Shown here piece after piece: positions 1 to 11,625 of a stretch of DNA of 64,000 bases. The notes beneath the pieces are model-generated. The model did no database searches and was not told the DNA's origin. It saw only the letters and a list, made by a program, of their open reading frames with translations. The translations under genes were made by a program, and so were the position numbers. The first letter of the stretch is position 1. Every line of letters starts with the position of its first letter. Source of the stretch: Microcebus murinus (Eukaryota > Chordata > Mammalia > Primates > Cheirogaleidae); the NCBI RefSeq assembly GCF_040939455.1, contig NC_134108.1:9887501-9951500 (forward strand), read 5' to 3'.

Positions 1-123
1 TGGGCCTGGGGGACCATAGGAGCCTCCTGGGTAGGGACTGCTCTGCTGAGGCTGAGCGTGAGGGTTACTGCCCATCCCATACAACTGAGGTCTCTTCATC
101 ACCATTGGATCCATTGGGCTGCC
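1..123 (-). CDS. ARID1B: ARID1B coding exon 2, 5' part (continues beyond window)
   Basis: Read on the minus strand from 123 to 1, this gives 41 codons: [20 protein letters not shown] followed by [20 protein letters not shown] and P. This is the ARID1B sequence that directly follows MGRSQ, so it is exon 2. The exon is cut by the window edge. Its first base follows a clean acceptor AG at 124-125, and it joins exon 1 in phase 0. One residue (Ala in PHAQP) differs from the Ser I remember in the human protein; I cannot check that here. The segment belongs to the Gln/Pro/Gly-rich disordered region ahead of the ARID domain. Confidence 0.96.
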
Positions 124-160
124 CTGTGAAGAAATAAAAGAAAAAGGTTTAGTAATTCAT
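124..160 (-). promoter_or_regulatory. Intron 1 3' splice site with branch point
   Basis: On the minus strand the end of the intron reads tactaaac, then a pyrimidine-rich run and ttcttcacag, followed by exon 2. The candidate branch-point motif tactaaac (147-154) is close to the ideal UACUAAC and places the branch A about 24 bases before the AG, a normal distance. This is a strong acceptor. Confidence 0.85.
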
Positions 161-368
161 TATTTATTATGAAGACAGAAATTTCTGTTATGTTAACATA
201 TGCATTAATAACACAACTATCCTTAATTTTGAAAATATCAAAAACAATGCCCTGACAAATAAAACCCTAGAACATTAAGAAAAAAGGCTAGATAGATATG
301 ATACATGTTATTTTTTACTTTTAGGAAGGTTTTAACAAATAAGAAGGATCTGGAGTAAACAATACTTA

Positions 369-703
369 GGCCAGGTGCTATGGCTCACACCTGTAATCCT
401 AGCGCTCTGTGAGCCCAAGGCGGGCGGATTGCTTGAGGTCAGGAGTTCGAAACCAGCCTGAACAAGAGCGAGACCCCCGTCTCTACTATAAATAGAAAGA
501 AATTAATTGGCCAACTAATATACATAGAAAAAGTTAGCCAGGCATGGTGGTGCGTGCCTATAGTCCCAAGCTACTCAGGAGGTTGAGGCAGCAGGATTGC
601 CTGAGCCCAGGAATTTGAGGTTGCTGTGAGCTAGGCTGATGCCACGGCACTCACTCTAGCCTGGGCAACAAAGCGAGACTCTGTCTCCAAAAAAAAAAAA
701 AAA
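369..703 (+). mobile_element. Alu, strepsirrhine type, full length
   Basis: Two-armed Alu starting ggccaggtgctatggctcac and ending in a poly-A run. It carries the aattaattggccaacta insert at 501-517 between the arms, the marker of lemur-lineage Alus. It lies in antisense orientation relative to ARID1B, only 245 bases from exon 2. Confidence 0.95.
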
Positions 704-1244
704 CAATATTTAAAAAGATTCTGCATCCTAAGCAGAGAGAAACATTTGCATCTAAAATTCTATTATGCATATAGGAAATAAGCATGACAGTTAATCTCAT
801 CCACCTCCTTTTAGCTTACTAGTAATAAGGACAGTGGATACTAAGTGATTAGCAACACTTTCTGACTTCAAAGTATGCTTAGAACAATTTTATTTTAGAC
901 CTGAGTCTGCAAGTTCTAATCAAACATTAAAGCATCTGAGTATTCATCAAAAGGTGAACGGACGGATTTTAGATATTACAAATGTCTAGAGTAAAATTTT
1001 CAAAGACCACTAGCATGTAGGAATAAGCACCCAGACTATGAGTCACAACCCACCTTCCCTATTAAGTAAGCATCTTACCAAACACAACCAGTTCAAAACT
1101 ACACTTCGAGTTTTATTTTTGGTTTGGTGAGTCAGTCCCTGAGCCTTAGAGGCCAAGGCCATATAGGATAGCCTCAGCAGGCCTCCACGCCTGGACACAC
1201 CAAAGAGCAAGGCAAGAGTGAGGCAGGCCCTTGCCCAGTACCAT

Positions 1245-1900
1245 GGAGGCCAGCGGCATTCACTCCTTCCCTCCTCCCTGCCTTCCTTCCAGAACTACAC
1301 ACTGATCCCCACTGTGTGCCAGAGGTAGGCACACAGGAACTCTGAGGAAGGCTTACAGATTATCAGGACAAATGGGAATAAGAGGTTTGAGGTAGAAGAA
1401 CAGGACACAGAGAACCATGAGGCAGGAGAAACAGCACAAAGCAAAACAGCTCAAGAGAGATGAACTGCCTGGTGTGTGGGAAGAAATAAAAGTAGCCAGG
1501 ATCTAAGTGAAGCGGGAATTTGCAGAGAATCAGCTGAAGCTGGAAAAAGCCAGAACATAGGTGAGCCTTACACATCATTTTAAAGGCTTCAGATTATCTC
1601 TTAAGGATGAACCACTGGGTGCTTTTACAGAGAGCTGTTGGAAGAACTGCCCTCTTGAGCAACTGGCTGGAAGGAGGTCAGGCTGCCGCAGCAGGCAGAT
1701 GAGGCTGAGGTCCTGAAATGGCAGGAATCTCTAACTACAAGCAAGCCCAGACCCATGTCACATTTAGGAGAGAAATGCAGCAGAATTCGGAGACCAAGTG
1801 AGTGACAGAAGACAGGAGCGAGGCATAGCTTGACAGACAACAGGAGAGCCACTGAGACAGAGTATGCAGGGGGAAGCCAGTCGCCCCTATCCTAGGAGGG
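1245..1900 (-). mobile_element. L2 LINE fragment
   Basis: Diverged sequence that, read on the minus strand, follows the 3' half of L2 (gtgtgccagaggtaggcac, then a stretch like 'ttaaaggcttcagattat..' and 'agcaactggctggaaggaggtcaggc'). It is old, with approximate ends and no intact frame. Confidence 0.5.
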
Positions 1901-2047
1901 AGAGCCTTCAGTGTTCTATATATGAAATTTGAGGATCCAGAAGGAAATCCAGGTGAAAATACCCAGAAGGAAGAGACACACTGAGTCTGCAGCTTGGGGA
2001 ATAAGGTCCGACTTAGAAAAATAGGTAAAGAAATCAGCAGATAGAGG

Positions 2048-2166
2048 ACACATGATCCTGGAGGGCAGGGTTTTTTCTGTTTTCTTCACTATTAAATCTC
2101 CAGGGAATAAGTCAAATAGTACACCTGTCACATACTAACAATGTTCAATAAATACTGGATGAATTC
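2048..2166 (+). mobile_element. L2 LINE 3' end
   Basis: Ends with 'ttcaataaatactggatgaattcatca', the typical L2 3' terminus, preceded by 'cctggagggcagggttttttctg'. Confidence 0.65.
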
Positions 2167-2634
2167 ATCAATAGGAAGCAATAAAACCCAAAAACTTAAT
2201 CTAGGAAGAATATATGAAAACAAATAGGTAGTAGACAGAGAAAGGAAGAAACAAGCCCACAAAGAAGTCAAAAGAATGGTCAGAAAACGTAGTTAGAGAT
2301 TCTGAGAGTTTGGTGTTACAGAAGAGAAGGGATTCAAGTGTAGCACCAGAACGGACATGGCTACAGCAGCCGAGGGGTCCAATACAGTGAAGGTTAAAGG
2401 CTTTTGCTATTCTTGCATAGGAGGTCACTGATGGGCTTGGCCAGAAGAGTCTCACTGCAGAGCTGAGGCAGCAGCTAGAAGAGGAGGGCAGAGGTGTGAG
2501 GAGGGAGCCAGCAGTGCAGACCACGAGGACTGCCAGGCCTCCCTTCCACTCCCACTCCCACCCCAAGGCTGCATGTGGTCTTCCCCTCTTCCTTCTTGGT
2601 TACGCTGGTGTTCGTTTTAAGGATTTGATTAATC

Positions 2635-2930
2635 CCACACCACACATTTACTAGGTAGCTAGTATGTGCACGGCGCCTGGCACTGGAAGTGGAAAAGAAC
2701 AAGCCTCACTGTTGTCCTATAGATCTGCTGAAGGAGACACTTAACAGAGGTCACATGCAATGCAGTGGACATGCTAATGGACACGAGGCATAGTGAGAAG
2801 GGAGCATCTCACCAGGTATGCCTACAGGAAATATGTGAGCTCAGTCTTGAGGCAGTTACAGGAATATGCCGGAACTGATCTCACCTGAATGAAATATGCA
2901 GAGGACACAGGAGGAAACCAGAAGCTCTGC
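2635..2930 (-). mobile_element. L2 LINE fragment
   Basis: Begins with the reversed L2 3' motif 'ctagtatgtgcacggcgcctggcactgg' and continues for about 280 diverged bases. Ends are approximate. Confidence 0.5.
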
Positions 2931-4419
2931 CCTAGGCCTCCACATCCTACAAGGAACTCAAAACTCACAATTTTATGGAATTTTAACTCTAATACATTCA
3001 CCAGCCAAGAAATAGTTTGCACTAAAAAATGAGAGAAATTGAATGACAGTATATTGTTTTGTTCAAACCATATACAGATGTTACACAACCTGTGCTGGCT
3101 TCACAATTAAATGTACAAACATATATGTCAACATTTTTATAATAAAACTAAAATCCAGGACTAAGAATTAGCTTTCTCAAAATTATTTAAATTAAAATTT
3201 ATGTATAAGTAAAGCAAAATGTGATTATTTTCCAGATTTCCTTTTTAAAAGATAAAACTTTCTATGGAAGTGTGAAAATGAAGGCTGAGCTGGTGATTTC
3301 AAAATCAGCTGTGTGCATGAATGGCCTCGGGAGAGGCTGAGTAAATCAAATTCAGGCTAAGTCTCCAATACGGGGCCCTGAGGCAGCCCAATCTTCACAT
3401 CCAATCTGGATAGCCCAGGGCATAGGAAAGGTCTACTTATTTCACTTTAAATAATGCACAACCAAAAGTGGCTTAATTAAAGCAGAATTTTTAAATGGGA
3501 AAATGATTGGAATGTCTATTTTATAATGCTATAGATAACAGTACAGCAAATTCATCTGATCAGTGACTACAATTGTTTCATATTATGTGTCTCATCACTG
3601 CCATCAACTCTCACAGTCCTACTTAAAATTCAGTTAATTTGCACCCATGTCAAAATGTTAGTTTAACCCTGAGATTTCTGAACATGGAAAGCATAACATA
3701 CACAGGTTATCTGCACCTCTCAAAATACATCAAATACCCTTCAACGAAACTTCAGATAAGAAAGCAGATACTCGTACAGTACAAATTATTTAATTGTAGC
3801 CTTCTCTCCTTATGGCCTATTCTTAAATATTCATCCACAATCCAAATTCCTCTAGCGGTGTGCTCTTGCTATTTTTAACATTAAATATGTACAACTGCAG
3901 TCTCTCAAGCCCTGCTTCTCACCACTATCTCCTTAAACCAAAAACCAAATCGAATCTAAGACTTCCAGAAACCATGAAGGCCACATTGCTCCTCATATTC
4001 ACATCTAACCTGAAACAATTTTGTGTTTTTTTATCATCCTTCTATTAATACATTACCCGAGTATGACCAATTTCATTTCTCACATAAAATTTATGCTGTA
4101 TCAGGGACACCATCCACATTAAGAGTCCTCAAATGCTTCTCTAAATAGGTGATTCCAAGCATGTTTGCCTTTCTAAATAGCATTCCACAGCTGCTGCAGT
4201 GTGTGCTTCATGTCTATAAAATAAGACAGGTGTTTTGAAGGCCACAACATATACCATTTTCAAAGAACCCTTAACCTAACTGGTCTGGTTGTAGTTACTC
4301 AGCTTCTAAGGCAATTTTATTACTTGATGAAACTTTCTTATTCCTAATTCAAATAAGCTTTGCCAGGACTTCCCAGAGTTGCCTTATATTGTTATACACA
4401 TGTGTGTCTGAGTTATACC

Positions 4420-4470
4420 TACCTCTCTCTCTCCCGCGCTCTCTCTCTCTCTCACAACACACACACACAC
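4420..4470. repeat. (CT)n/(CA)n compound microsatellite
   Basis: Two CT runs split by cccgcg, followed by a CA run. Pyrimidine-rich on the plus strand, so purine-rich in the ARID1B transcript. Confidence 0.9.
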
Positions 4471-5458
4471 CCTTGCCAGGATCTCCTTTTGGGAAACTGC
4501 CACTTCCGCCAAAATCCTCCAATAGCCTCAGAAGGTTACCCATCCCTGGGACTGACTATTAAGGAAGGAATACAATGTATATTTTTAAAATATACATTTG
4601 TATAAAATTATAAGCACATTAAGTAGCACAGTTCAACTACAGTATATGTTAAACAGGCTTTCAGAAGCTGCTGGGAATCCAATTGCCCTTTTTAAGTTTA
4701 CCCAAGTTAAATAACAACTTGCTTATATGTTTTTAGTATACTTTACATATATTATACAATGTATTCAAGGACTCCTTCACTTCCAATGAGTATGCCCACA
4801 TGTGTATTTACAGTAAAGTATCTATGTATCTGCTCTTAAATATTATATCAAGTTAATGTTTATTAGAGGGTTCTTTATGAATACAATATTTCACTATTTT
4901 TAGCCCAATTCCTTAAACCACAAATTGGAGAAAAGCTTTGCCAAAACACTGACAGAAAGAACTATCACATCTTGATCTATATCATATCTTCATGTGTGAA
5001 TTAAGTGAGAGCTCACAGAAAGAAAAACTGTTCCCCATGTGAATCGTTGTTTGGTCTCGAAAGTGGTCTCCTACTAGTAACTAAAGAAAACTTTTGAAAC
5101 CTGCTCCAATTCTAACACTCTCACCCAAATGGGGCAGGGGACTTTTATTCAAATCTGTCTGTGGCCACGGGGCATATCACACTGAAAGACCACCTGGCCC
5201 AGCAGGGCCCTGGGCCACGAGAGGTTCACGGCCTGTCCCACCACTGTGTCGCCCTGGGTACACTGCTTGTCTTTTCTGTCTTTTCGTTTTGTCACTCACT
5301 AAATGAGAGACACGAAACCCACCTCCCAGTGATTGTAAACATGGAATTAGTCAGAGGTATTAATATAAAAGATCTCACAGTTCAGAGAAGCTACCCCAGC
5401 ACCTGTAGCCCAAGAACTACCTACTAATTGTTCAAAGAAGGAAAATTAAAACATGCAT

Positions 5459-5498
5459 ATTGAACATGCATAGAATCTATTGAACATGCATAGAATCT
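5459..5498. repeat. 20-base tandem duplication
   Basis: The unit attgaacatgcatagaatct occurs twice in direct succession with no mismatch (5459-5478 and 5479-5498). A partial acatgcat precedes it. A perfect pair implies a recent duplication. Confidence 0.95.
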
Positions 5499-6256
5499 AG
5501 GAACAAGCCATAACATATCAACACAGTGGAATCGACAGAGACATGGAGAAGTATGTATAAAATAATGTTAAGTTTCTTAAACTGTGATGCACATGCATTA
5601 TGGCCATGTGGACCGAGGCTGATGACCATCAGGGCAGCCAGAGTGACCTGTCAATAGTTGCTGTTATATCAGGAAGCAATCTGTGTTTATTTTTCTGCGG
5701 TGATGTCTAAATATAGCTCAAAAATGCCTCTGTTTTTCCCTAAGCACACTACAAACACTCCTCTGGCTCTGTGCAGAGGGAGGGCAAGAGGCAGCTACAA
5801 CACAGCTGTCCAGCATTTGTCTTCCTCTCTCGCACCCGCCCTGTTCACAGCACAGACTGAAGCGGCCGCCGGAAGAGGCTGAGCCACACCTGCAGCAGCT
5901 TTACTCTCGTCCAGGTCCTGGCCACGGTGAGTCCTGCCTCGAGGACACAGAAGTCTCCCTGCACCGCCCAGCAGCACTTCCTGTCTGTCTATGGGACTGC
6001 CAGGACTGCCCAGAGTTGCCTTATATTGTTATTTAACTCCTGTACTACTTTTTCATTTTTCATGTTATTTCTCATCTCTCAAGTAGACTCAAATGGCAAT
6101 GTCTGTGGAGTTACACTTTCTTCCATCTCACACAGCATACAGCACAAACAACTGAGATGACTGTGGTTACTTGGTTACTGCTTGGGAATGCTGACTGATC
6201 ACATTAAAAAGTTTTCAAAAGTAAAAAGTAAAACTTAGTAATCAATTTCTATGTTG

Positions 6257-6525
6257 GGCCAGGTGTGAAGGCTCATATCTATAATCCTAACATTTTGGGA
6301 GGTCTAGGTGGGAGAACTGCTTGAGGCCAAAAGTTTGAGACCAGCCTCAGCACCGTAGCAAGACTCTATAAAACAGAGAAATTAGCCAGGTGTGGTGGCA
6401 CCCAGCTACTCAGCAGTTGAGGCAGAAGGATTGCTTTAGCCCAGGAGTGTAAAGTTGCAGTGAGCTACAATGATGCCGCTGCACTCCAGCCTGAGACCCT
6501 GTCTCAAAAAAAAAAAAAAAAAAAA
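6257..6525 (+). mobile_element. Alu (older, AluJ-like)
   Basis: Diverged Alu with both arms, no lemur-type insert, and a 20-base poly-A. It has several internal deletions, which suggests an age before the strepsirrhine-specific burst. Confidence 0.92.
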
Positions 6526-7297
6526 GGTCTACGTTGATTGTGTACATACATGCAAAAGACACTGTAAAGTCAATGATAATGTTAGATGCAACACTCTTGG
6601 TCAGGTTCTTCTCCTAATCAGATTAATCAGTTTAAGTCTAAAGAAAGAGTGAGCACCAAGGACTCTCTTTCTTTATTTCATAAGGAATGCCTATTCCTCT
6701 TCAAGCCAGAAAGCACCAACATCCTCAGCTCTACTGCCACCACAACTACAGAATGCAATCAACCACCAAAGAGACTCTCTCTCATCCTAGATGCCACAGG
6801 GAGGTTCGGGGGGCAGAGCTGAGACCAGAGCCAAGTTTCCTGACTCAAGTCCACAGTTCCTCCTCTGGTATCATACATCCTGGTATTATCATCAGGCTGA
6901 GTTAGGATAACTTACAACCCTATACCTAAAACTAAAACCATTTTGTCTTTTACTTGCATTTATGACTAATCAGTGCCTATTTCTTAAGACGTGAACTATA
7001 ATAAAACATTGGAACTTTGAATCTGGGTATCACCACACTGAAGGAAATTCTTTTGTCAATAAAATAATATTTGCCACATTCTCCAATGGTATAGAAATGA
7101 TCAAGAAATGGAATTCTAACACATCAGACAAGGCAGAAAAGGCTGTTTTGTTGTTGGTTCTAAGACCCATCAAATTATTCGTGCCCTCTGACCATGATGT
7201 CATTAGCAATGTTGAGGAGAGGTAGAGAGAAACCCCAAATACTCATACACTGACTTGGAAAGATGACCACTGCCAATATTTTTTGGTCGTGGTTTTG

Positions 7298-7331
7298 GTT
7301 TCCTTATTATATATATATATATTAAGGAAAC
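7298..7331. repeat. Palindromic (TA)n hairpin
   Basis: Inverted arms gtttcctta (7298-7306) and taaggaaac (7323-7331) flank an alternating TA core. The 34-base block is a palindrome with one mismatched pair (7307/7322). Confidence 0.85.
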
Positions 7332-8489
7332 AACATAATATGTTGTTACCAATGTATGAAGTAACTTCCAAGAACTACCAAAAAATCACAGTCTACAGTT
7401 GTGATTCTTAACACTGAGTGATGCTCTTTTAAAAAAATGCATCCATGATGTACACACACCCCAAATTTAGTATACAATGTCCTGGGTTCATGGAACCCCC
7501 TCTAGAAACCCATCCAAAGACCCTGACTTGTTTTATCAGATAAAGTCTGCCATGCATTTTCAAAGCATTTTAATATGTTCTCATGCGATCACAATTCTTA
7601 AGACACCCTGATCAAGGATTCAACAATGAAACACACAGAACCTTAGAACTGAAAATAGACTCACTGGTTCATACCCAAAATATGTATGAATCCCCTCAAA
7701 ATATCTACAACCCTCAGTGTTAATGAATTTCTTCCTCCTATATAAGTAAAATCTGTTTCTTATAATTTACATCCATTGGTTTTACTTTGGTCCTTTGGCA
7801 GATATTTAAAGACAGCTGTAGCTACTTCCCTTTTCTGGGTGAAATATGCCCATTCTTAGTCTCCTTAGCACAAAAAGTATTATGGCAGGGTTCTTGCTTC
7901 CTTTTTTCCAGAATCTACACTGGTACACATACAACCTAAGATCTCTGTGCTCTCTTGGCAGCTCCATCCCCACATCAGCTGTGACTCCCACCTCCCCCAT
8001 CTCATGTTAAATAGTTGGTTAGTTGACCTTAGTGGCAAAAGTTTATCTTTATCTCTGCTTATTTTCATTTTGTTTATTTCTGGTCACCATTCTACCCTGA
8101 TGAGATTTTTTTCGGATCCTAATTCTGACAGCTAACTTATTACAGTAACTGCATTTTCTAGCTTGACCTCAACGGCCAATGAGATCAGCAAACCATTTCA
8201 CACTGATGAAACACTGAGGAGGTCCAGCGAGAGGACAGACCTTGGGCTAACTGCTAGCGCCATTCGTCAAGACTGACACAGATCCAGGCATCAACATTCT
8301 CAAGGAAGACTCATCAGAAACCTCTCCACTGGTCCCCACCATGCCTCCCACTCACTTGCTACAAGCACAAGACCACATCTGCCTTAGGGTGACAACTTCT
8401 TACCCATTTCAAATTCCTCCATAAAATAAACAGTCTAAAGTTTAGAGACACATAATACAAGGCAAAAGTTCATCAGGGAAAAGGCAAGG

Positions 8490-8665
8490 GGGTTAAAACC
8501 AGCCAGACAAACCTGGGTGTGAATCTTGCCTATACTACTTATTAGCTATGTAAATTTCAGCTCATTTTTTAATAAAGTACAGTCGTGCTCACCCCTAGTG
8601 TTGCTGGTGGATTAAATGAGATACCAAAGGATATATTACACAGTAAGAGCTTCCTAAATCTCTTT
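8490..8665 (+). mobile_element. MIR SINE
   Basis: Follows MIR order: 'acctgggtgtgaatcttgcc', 'tactacttattagctatgta', 'ggtggattaaatgagata', 'cagtaagagcttcctaaat'. About 170 bases and diverged. Confidence 0.7.
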
Positions 8666-9169
8666 TCTTCTCCCCTTAACAAATTATTGAAGTCAGAGGG
8701 AAATCCCTCAATAATTCAATCTATTTATTTTCCTATTCTCCAGCAGACTATTAATTAAAGGTGAAAATTTTGTCATATTCATCTTTGCATACCTAGCACT
8801 TAGTATAACAATGCCTGGTGTAATTAACATGTGATGAACAGAGAAAGGAATGACTTCCTCCCTACCAGGAACCCAGCTAAACAGCAGGGCTCTAACTAGA
8901 ACACAGGCCTCTCAATGACCAATATACAAGAGGCAAAGAATTGTGCCTCACTACAGACAAATCTTCATTTCTCACAAGTTCACACAAGCCATGGCTTCCA
9001 CTACGTCCCCATGCGTGTCTCTCCTGAGCCCCAGGGCCCTACACCCAACATTCCTGCCCTATCTCTGATCGCAGGCAAAGACACCCCATCCTTCCAGATG
9101 TACAAGTCAGAATCTAGGGACTCACCCTAGAGTCTCCGTGGGGCTCTAGAAAACCCACATACATTCCCA

Positions 9170-9410
9170 CCACAGGGCCTTCAAACATGCCATTCCTTTC
9201 GTTTATAATGAGCCTTGGTCTCCCCTTCTGCAGAATGCAGTTCCAACAACATGTTCTTAGAGAAGCCCTCCCTCAACACCAGACTCAGGCAGAATCCCAT
9301 CAGAAAACTCTATGCTGTTCCTTCATAGCACTAATCAAAGCCTGCAATATTATTTGTGTGACTATTTGATAAATGTCTGTCTCCCCACCTAGACTGCCCC
9401 ATAGGAATGC
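9170..9410 (+). mobile_element. L2 LINE fragment
   Basis: Shows the L2 pattern: 'gccattcctttcgtttataatgagc..', 'agagaagccctccctcaac' and 'tgataaatgtctgtctcccc'. Non-coding relic. Confidence 0.65.
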
Positions 9411-10329
9411 CAAACTTGAGAAAACAAACATAAAACCCATTTATGGCTATCGTCCAGGTCCTACAGAATAAGTCCAGAAAGTTAAGACTATTTTGGTTCC
9501 CCAGTATTTGCATGATTTTTATAAATTGGCAAAACCTATTATTAGCTTAATCCCCCAAAGCTCACCAGCTTGTAAGTCAATTCCATGAGTAAATTACTGT
9601 CTGATTAAACTACATTTTTAAATTTAATTTAGCAAATGTAACAATTTTATGAACAAACCAAAGTGTATATATATTGTTTATTTCAAGAGTAAATTAGATC
9701 TAAAAGGAATACCAAAATAGTAATGGAATATGTTTCCATTTTCCCTCAAATTTGTTATTCTTGCCACCCAAAAAATTGTAAAGTATTTATCATGGCTTTA
9801 ACATTTTCTAGCATTTATATCTCTAAGTGTACACATATTCTTCATAGTCATGTGTCACTACTAACAGCCTATTAGTAAGCTCTTACTTGAGAAAGAGAAA
9901 AAATACAGTATAAATTCCATATAAATACAGATTTAAATCAAGAAAAGAAGTACTTTTGTAAGGATATGTCAAATTTCAACCCCCCCCACTGTAGCTATGA
10001 GATGCTAAAGAAAGCCGCCATGTAGAATATTACCACAATCATCACAGAGTTATTACAGAATTAAAGGTAATATGTTCAAATTTCTTGGCACATAACAGGC
10101 TTTTTATTATCTTCATTCTATAGAGGCATAAATCCAGAATAATCCATATAGGCAAAGAAACCTTCCACCCCTCTGTCAATGTGCCTAAGACAGACATTGC
10201 TACCTATCCTAGCACTGGTTTCCCTGAGTCCAGTAAGCCTCAGAATCTTTTACCCTGTGGAGTTGCTGGCAGCCACTACCAACTATCAGATTTTGCAGAC
10301 AAGCAAAAACCAATTTGCTTCCTCCAGTA

Positions 10330-10490
10330 CAATGGAAAAAACATAAAGTTTGTCATCAGGGAGATCAGGGTTCATCTCTCTCCTGTTTCTGACTAGCCAC
10401 AAAATGCAGAGTAAATGATTCAAATGTTCTAAGCCTCAGTTTTCCTGCCTTTCATGTGAAAATAATAACAACATCCTCAGAGACAACCAT
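10330..10490 (+). mobile_element. MIR SINE
   Basis: Diverged MIR with 'gttcatctctctcctgtttctgactagcc' and 'ctaagcctcagttttcctgc' followed by an AT-rich 'ataataacaacat' segment. Confidence 0.6.
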
Positions 10491-10879
10491 TCAAGAAAGA
10501 TGTTTAGTATGATTTGCATAGATAAACTTTAATCTCAAAGACAGGTCAGGGTAGTACCTAAAAGACAGAGAATCTGCTAATTTCCCTAGCAATCCCCATG
10601 GCTGCCTCCATACCACTTTCAAACAACTGTATTAATTTTTTAAATTAACTTTAAATAAAATGTCATGAAAATTACTATTTTACTTGCCTACTTCTGGATA
10701 AAGAGTGTTTGCTGTTCTGATACACAGGCTATCTGCCCCTGGTTTTAAAATGCTTTTCAGAGATATGGTCCTATTCAATATCTACTTTACCAAAGCCACA
10801 ATTAAGTGAAAGTGTATACTGACTTATTGTAATATGGTTGTTCAAAGAAAAATAAATTAACATGACTAATAGTCAAATC

Positions 10880-11625
10880 TTATATTCTAAAAAAGATAGG
10901 GAAACTAAATTCAACATACAAGGTTAGATAGGATCTTATACTGAAGGAAAGAAGATTGCTACATAGGTGCTACTAGGACAATGGACAAAATTAGAATATG
11001 GACTATAGGTTAAAAATAGTTAATCAAAGTTAAATTTCCTGACAGTGATAATTGCACAGAGGTGTATAAAAGCATACACTTGTTCATAGGAAACACACTC
11101 TGAAGTATTAAGGAGTAAAGGGGCAGGATGCATGCAACCTACTCTGAAATTATTTTGAGAAAATACACTATGGTAGATAGGTGGATGGATGGATAAACAG
11201 AATAATAAATGTAGCAAAATATTAAAATATAATATATCAGAGTAAAAGGTACATGAAATGTCTCATACTATTTTTTTTTTTTTTAAGAGACAGAGTCTCA
11301 CTCTGTCGCCCTGGGTACAGTGCAGTGCTGTCATCATAGCTAAATACAGTTTCAAATTCCTGGGCTTAAGGGATCCTCCTGCCTCAGCCTCCAGAGTAGC
11401 TGGGACTATAGGCACATGCCACCACACCTGGCTAATTTTTCTATTTTTCGTAGAGAGAGGCTCTCGCTCTAATTCAGGCTGGTCTAAACTCCTGAGCTCA
11501 AGTGATACTCCTGCCTCAGCTTCCCAGAGTGCTAGGATTACAGGCATGAGCCACCATGCCCAGCCTCTCTATTCTTACACTTTTCCTGTACATTTGAAAT
11601 TATCTCAAAATAATTTTTTTTAAAA
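10880..11625 (+). mobile_element. L1M-type LINE 3' end, split by an Alu
   Basis: About 350 bases resembling the 3' untranslated end of old L1M elements ('gttaaatttcctga.agtgataattg...gaagtattaaggagtaaagg') precede the inverted Alu at 11271. The tail ('cattatctcaaaataa'-like, around 11566-11620) resumes after it. No coding potential remains. The upstream limit is approximate. Confidence 0.7.
11271..11565 (-). mobile_element. Alu (AluJ-like), inserted in an L1 relic
   Basis: Reverse-orientation Alu beginning with a T run, then gagacagagtctcactctgtcgccctggg, ending ..gagccaccatgcccagcc. It interrupts the L1M 3' end on either side, so it is younger than that element. Confidence 0.93.

Larger units (their letters stand above)
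704..6256. other. Intronic sequence, mostly unique or old L2
   Basis: Apart from the L2 pieces and simple repeats listed, this is AT-rich unique intron. I see no gene or RNA. All open frames are short and start or end in repeats. Confidence 0.7.
6526..10879. other. Intronic sequence between Alu and L1
   Basis: Unique AT-rich intron apart from the listed MIR and L2 fragments and the TA hairpin. No gene is visible. Confidence 0.7.

Noticed and set aside
4420..4470. CT/CA run as a possible promoter element
   Set aside because: Ordinary compound microsatellite in an intron with no nearby start site.
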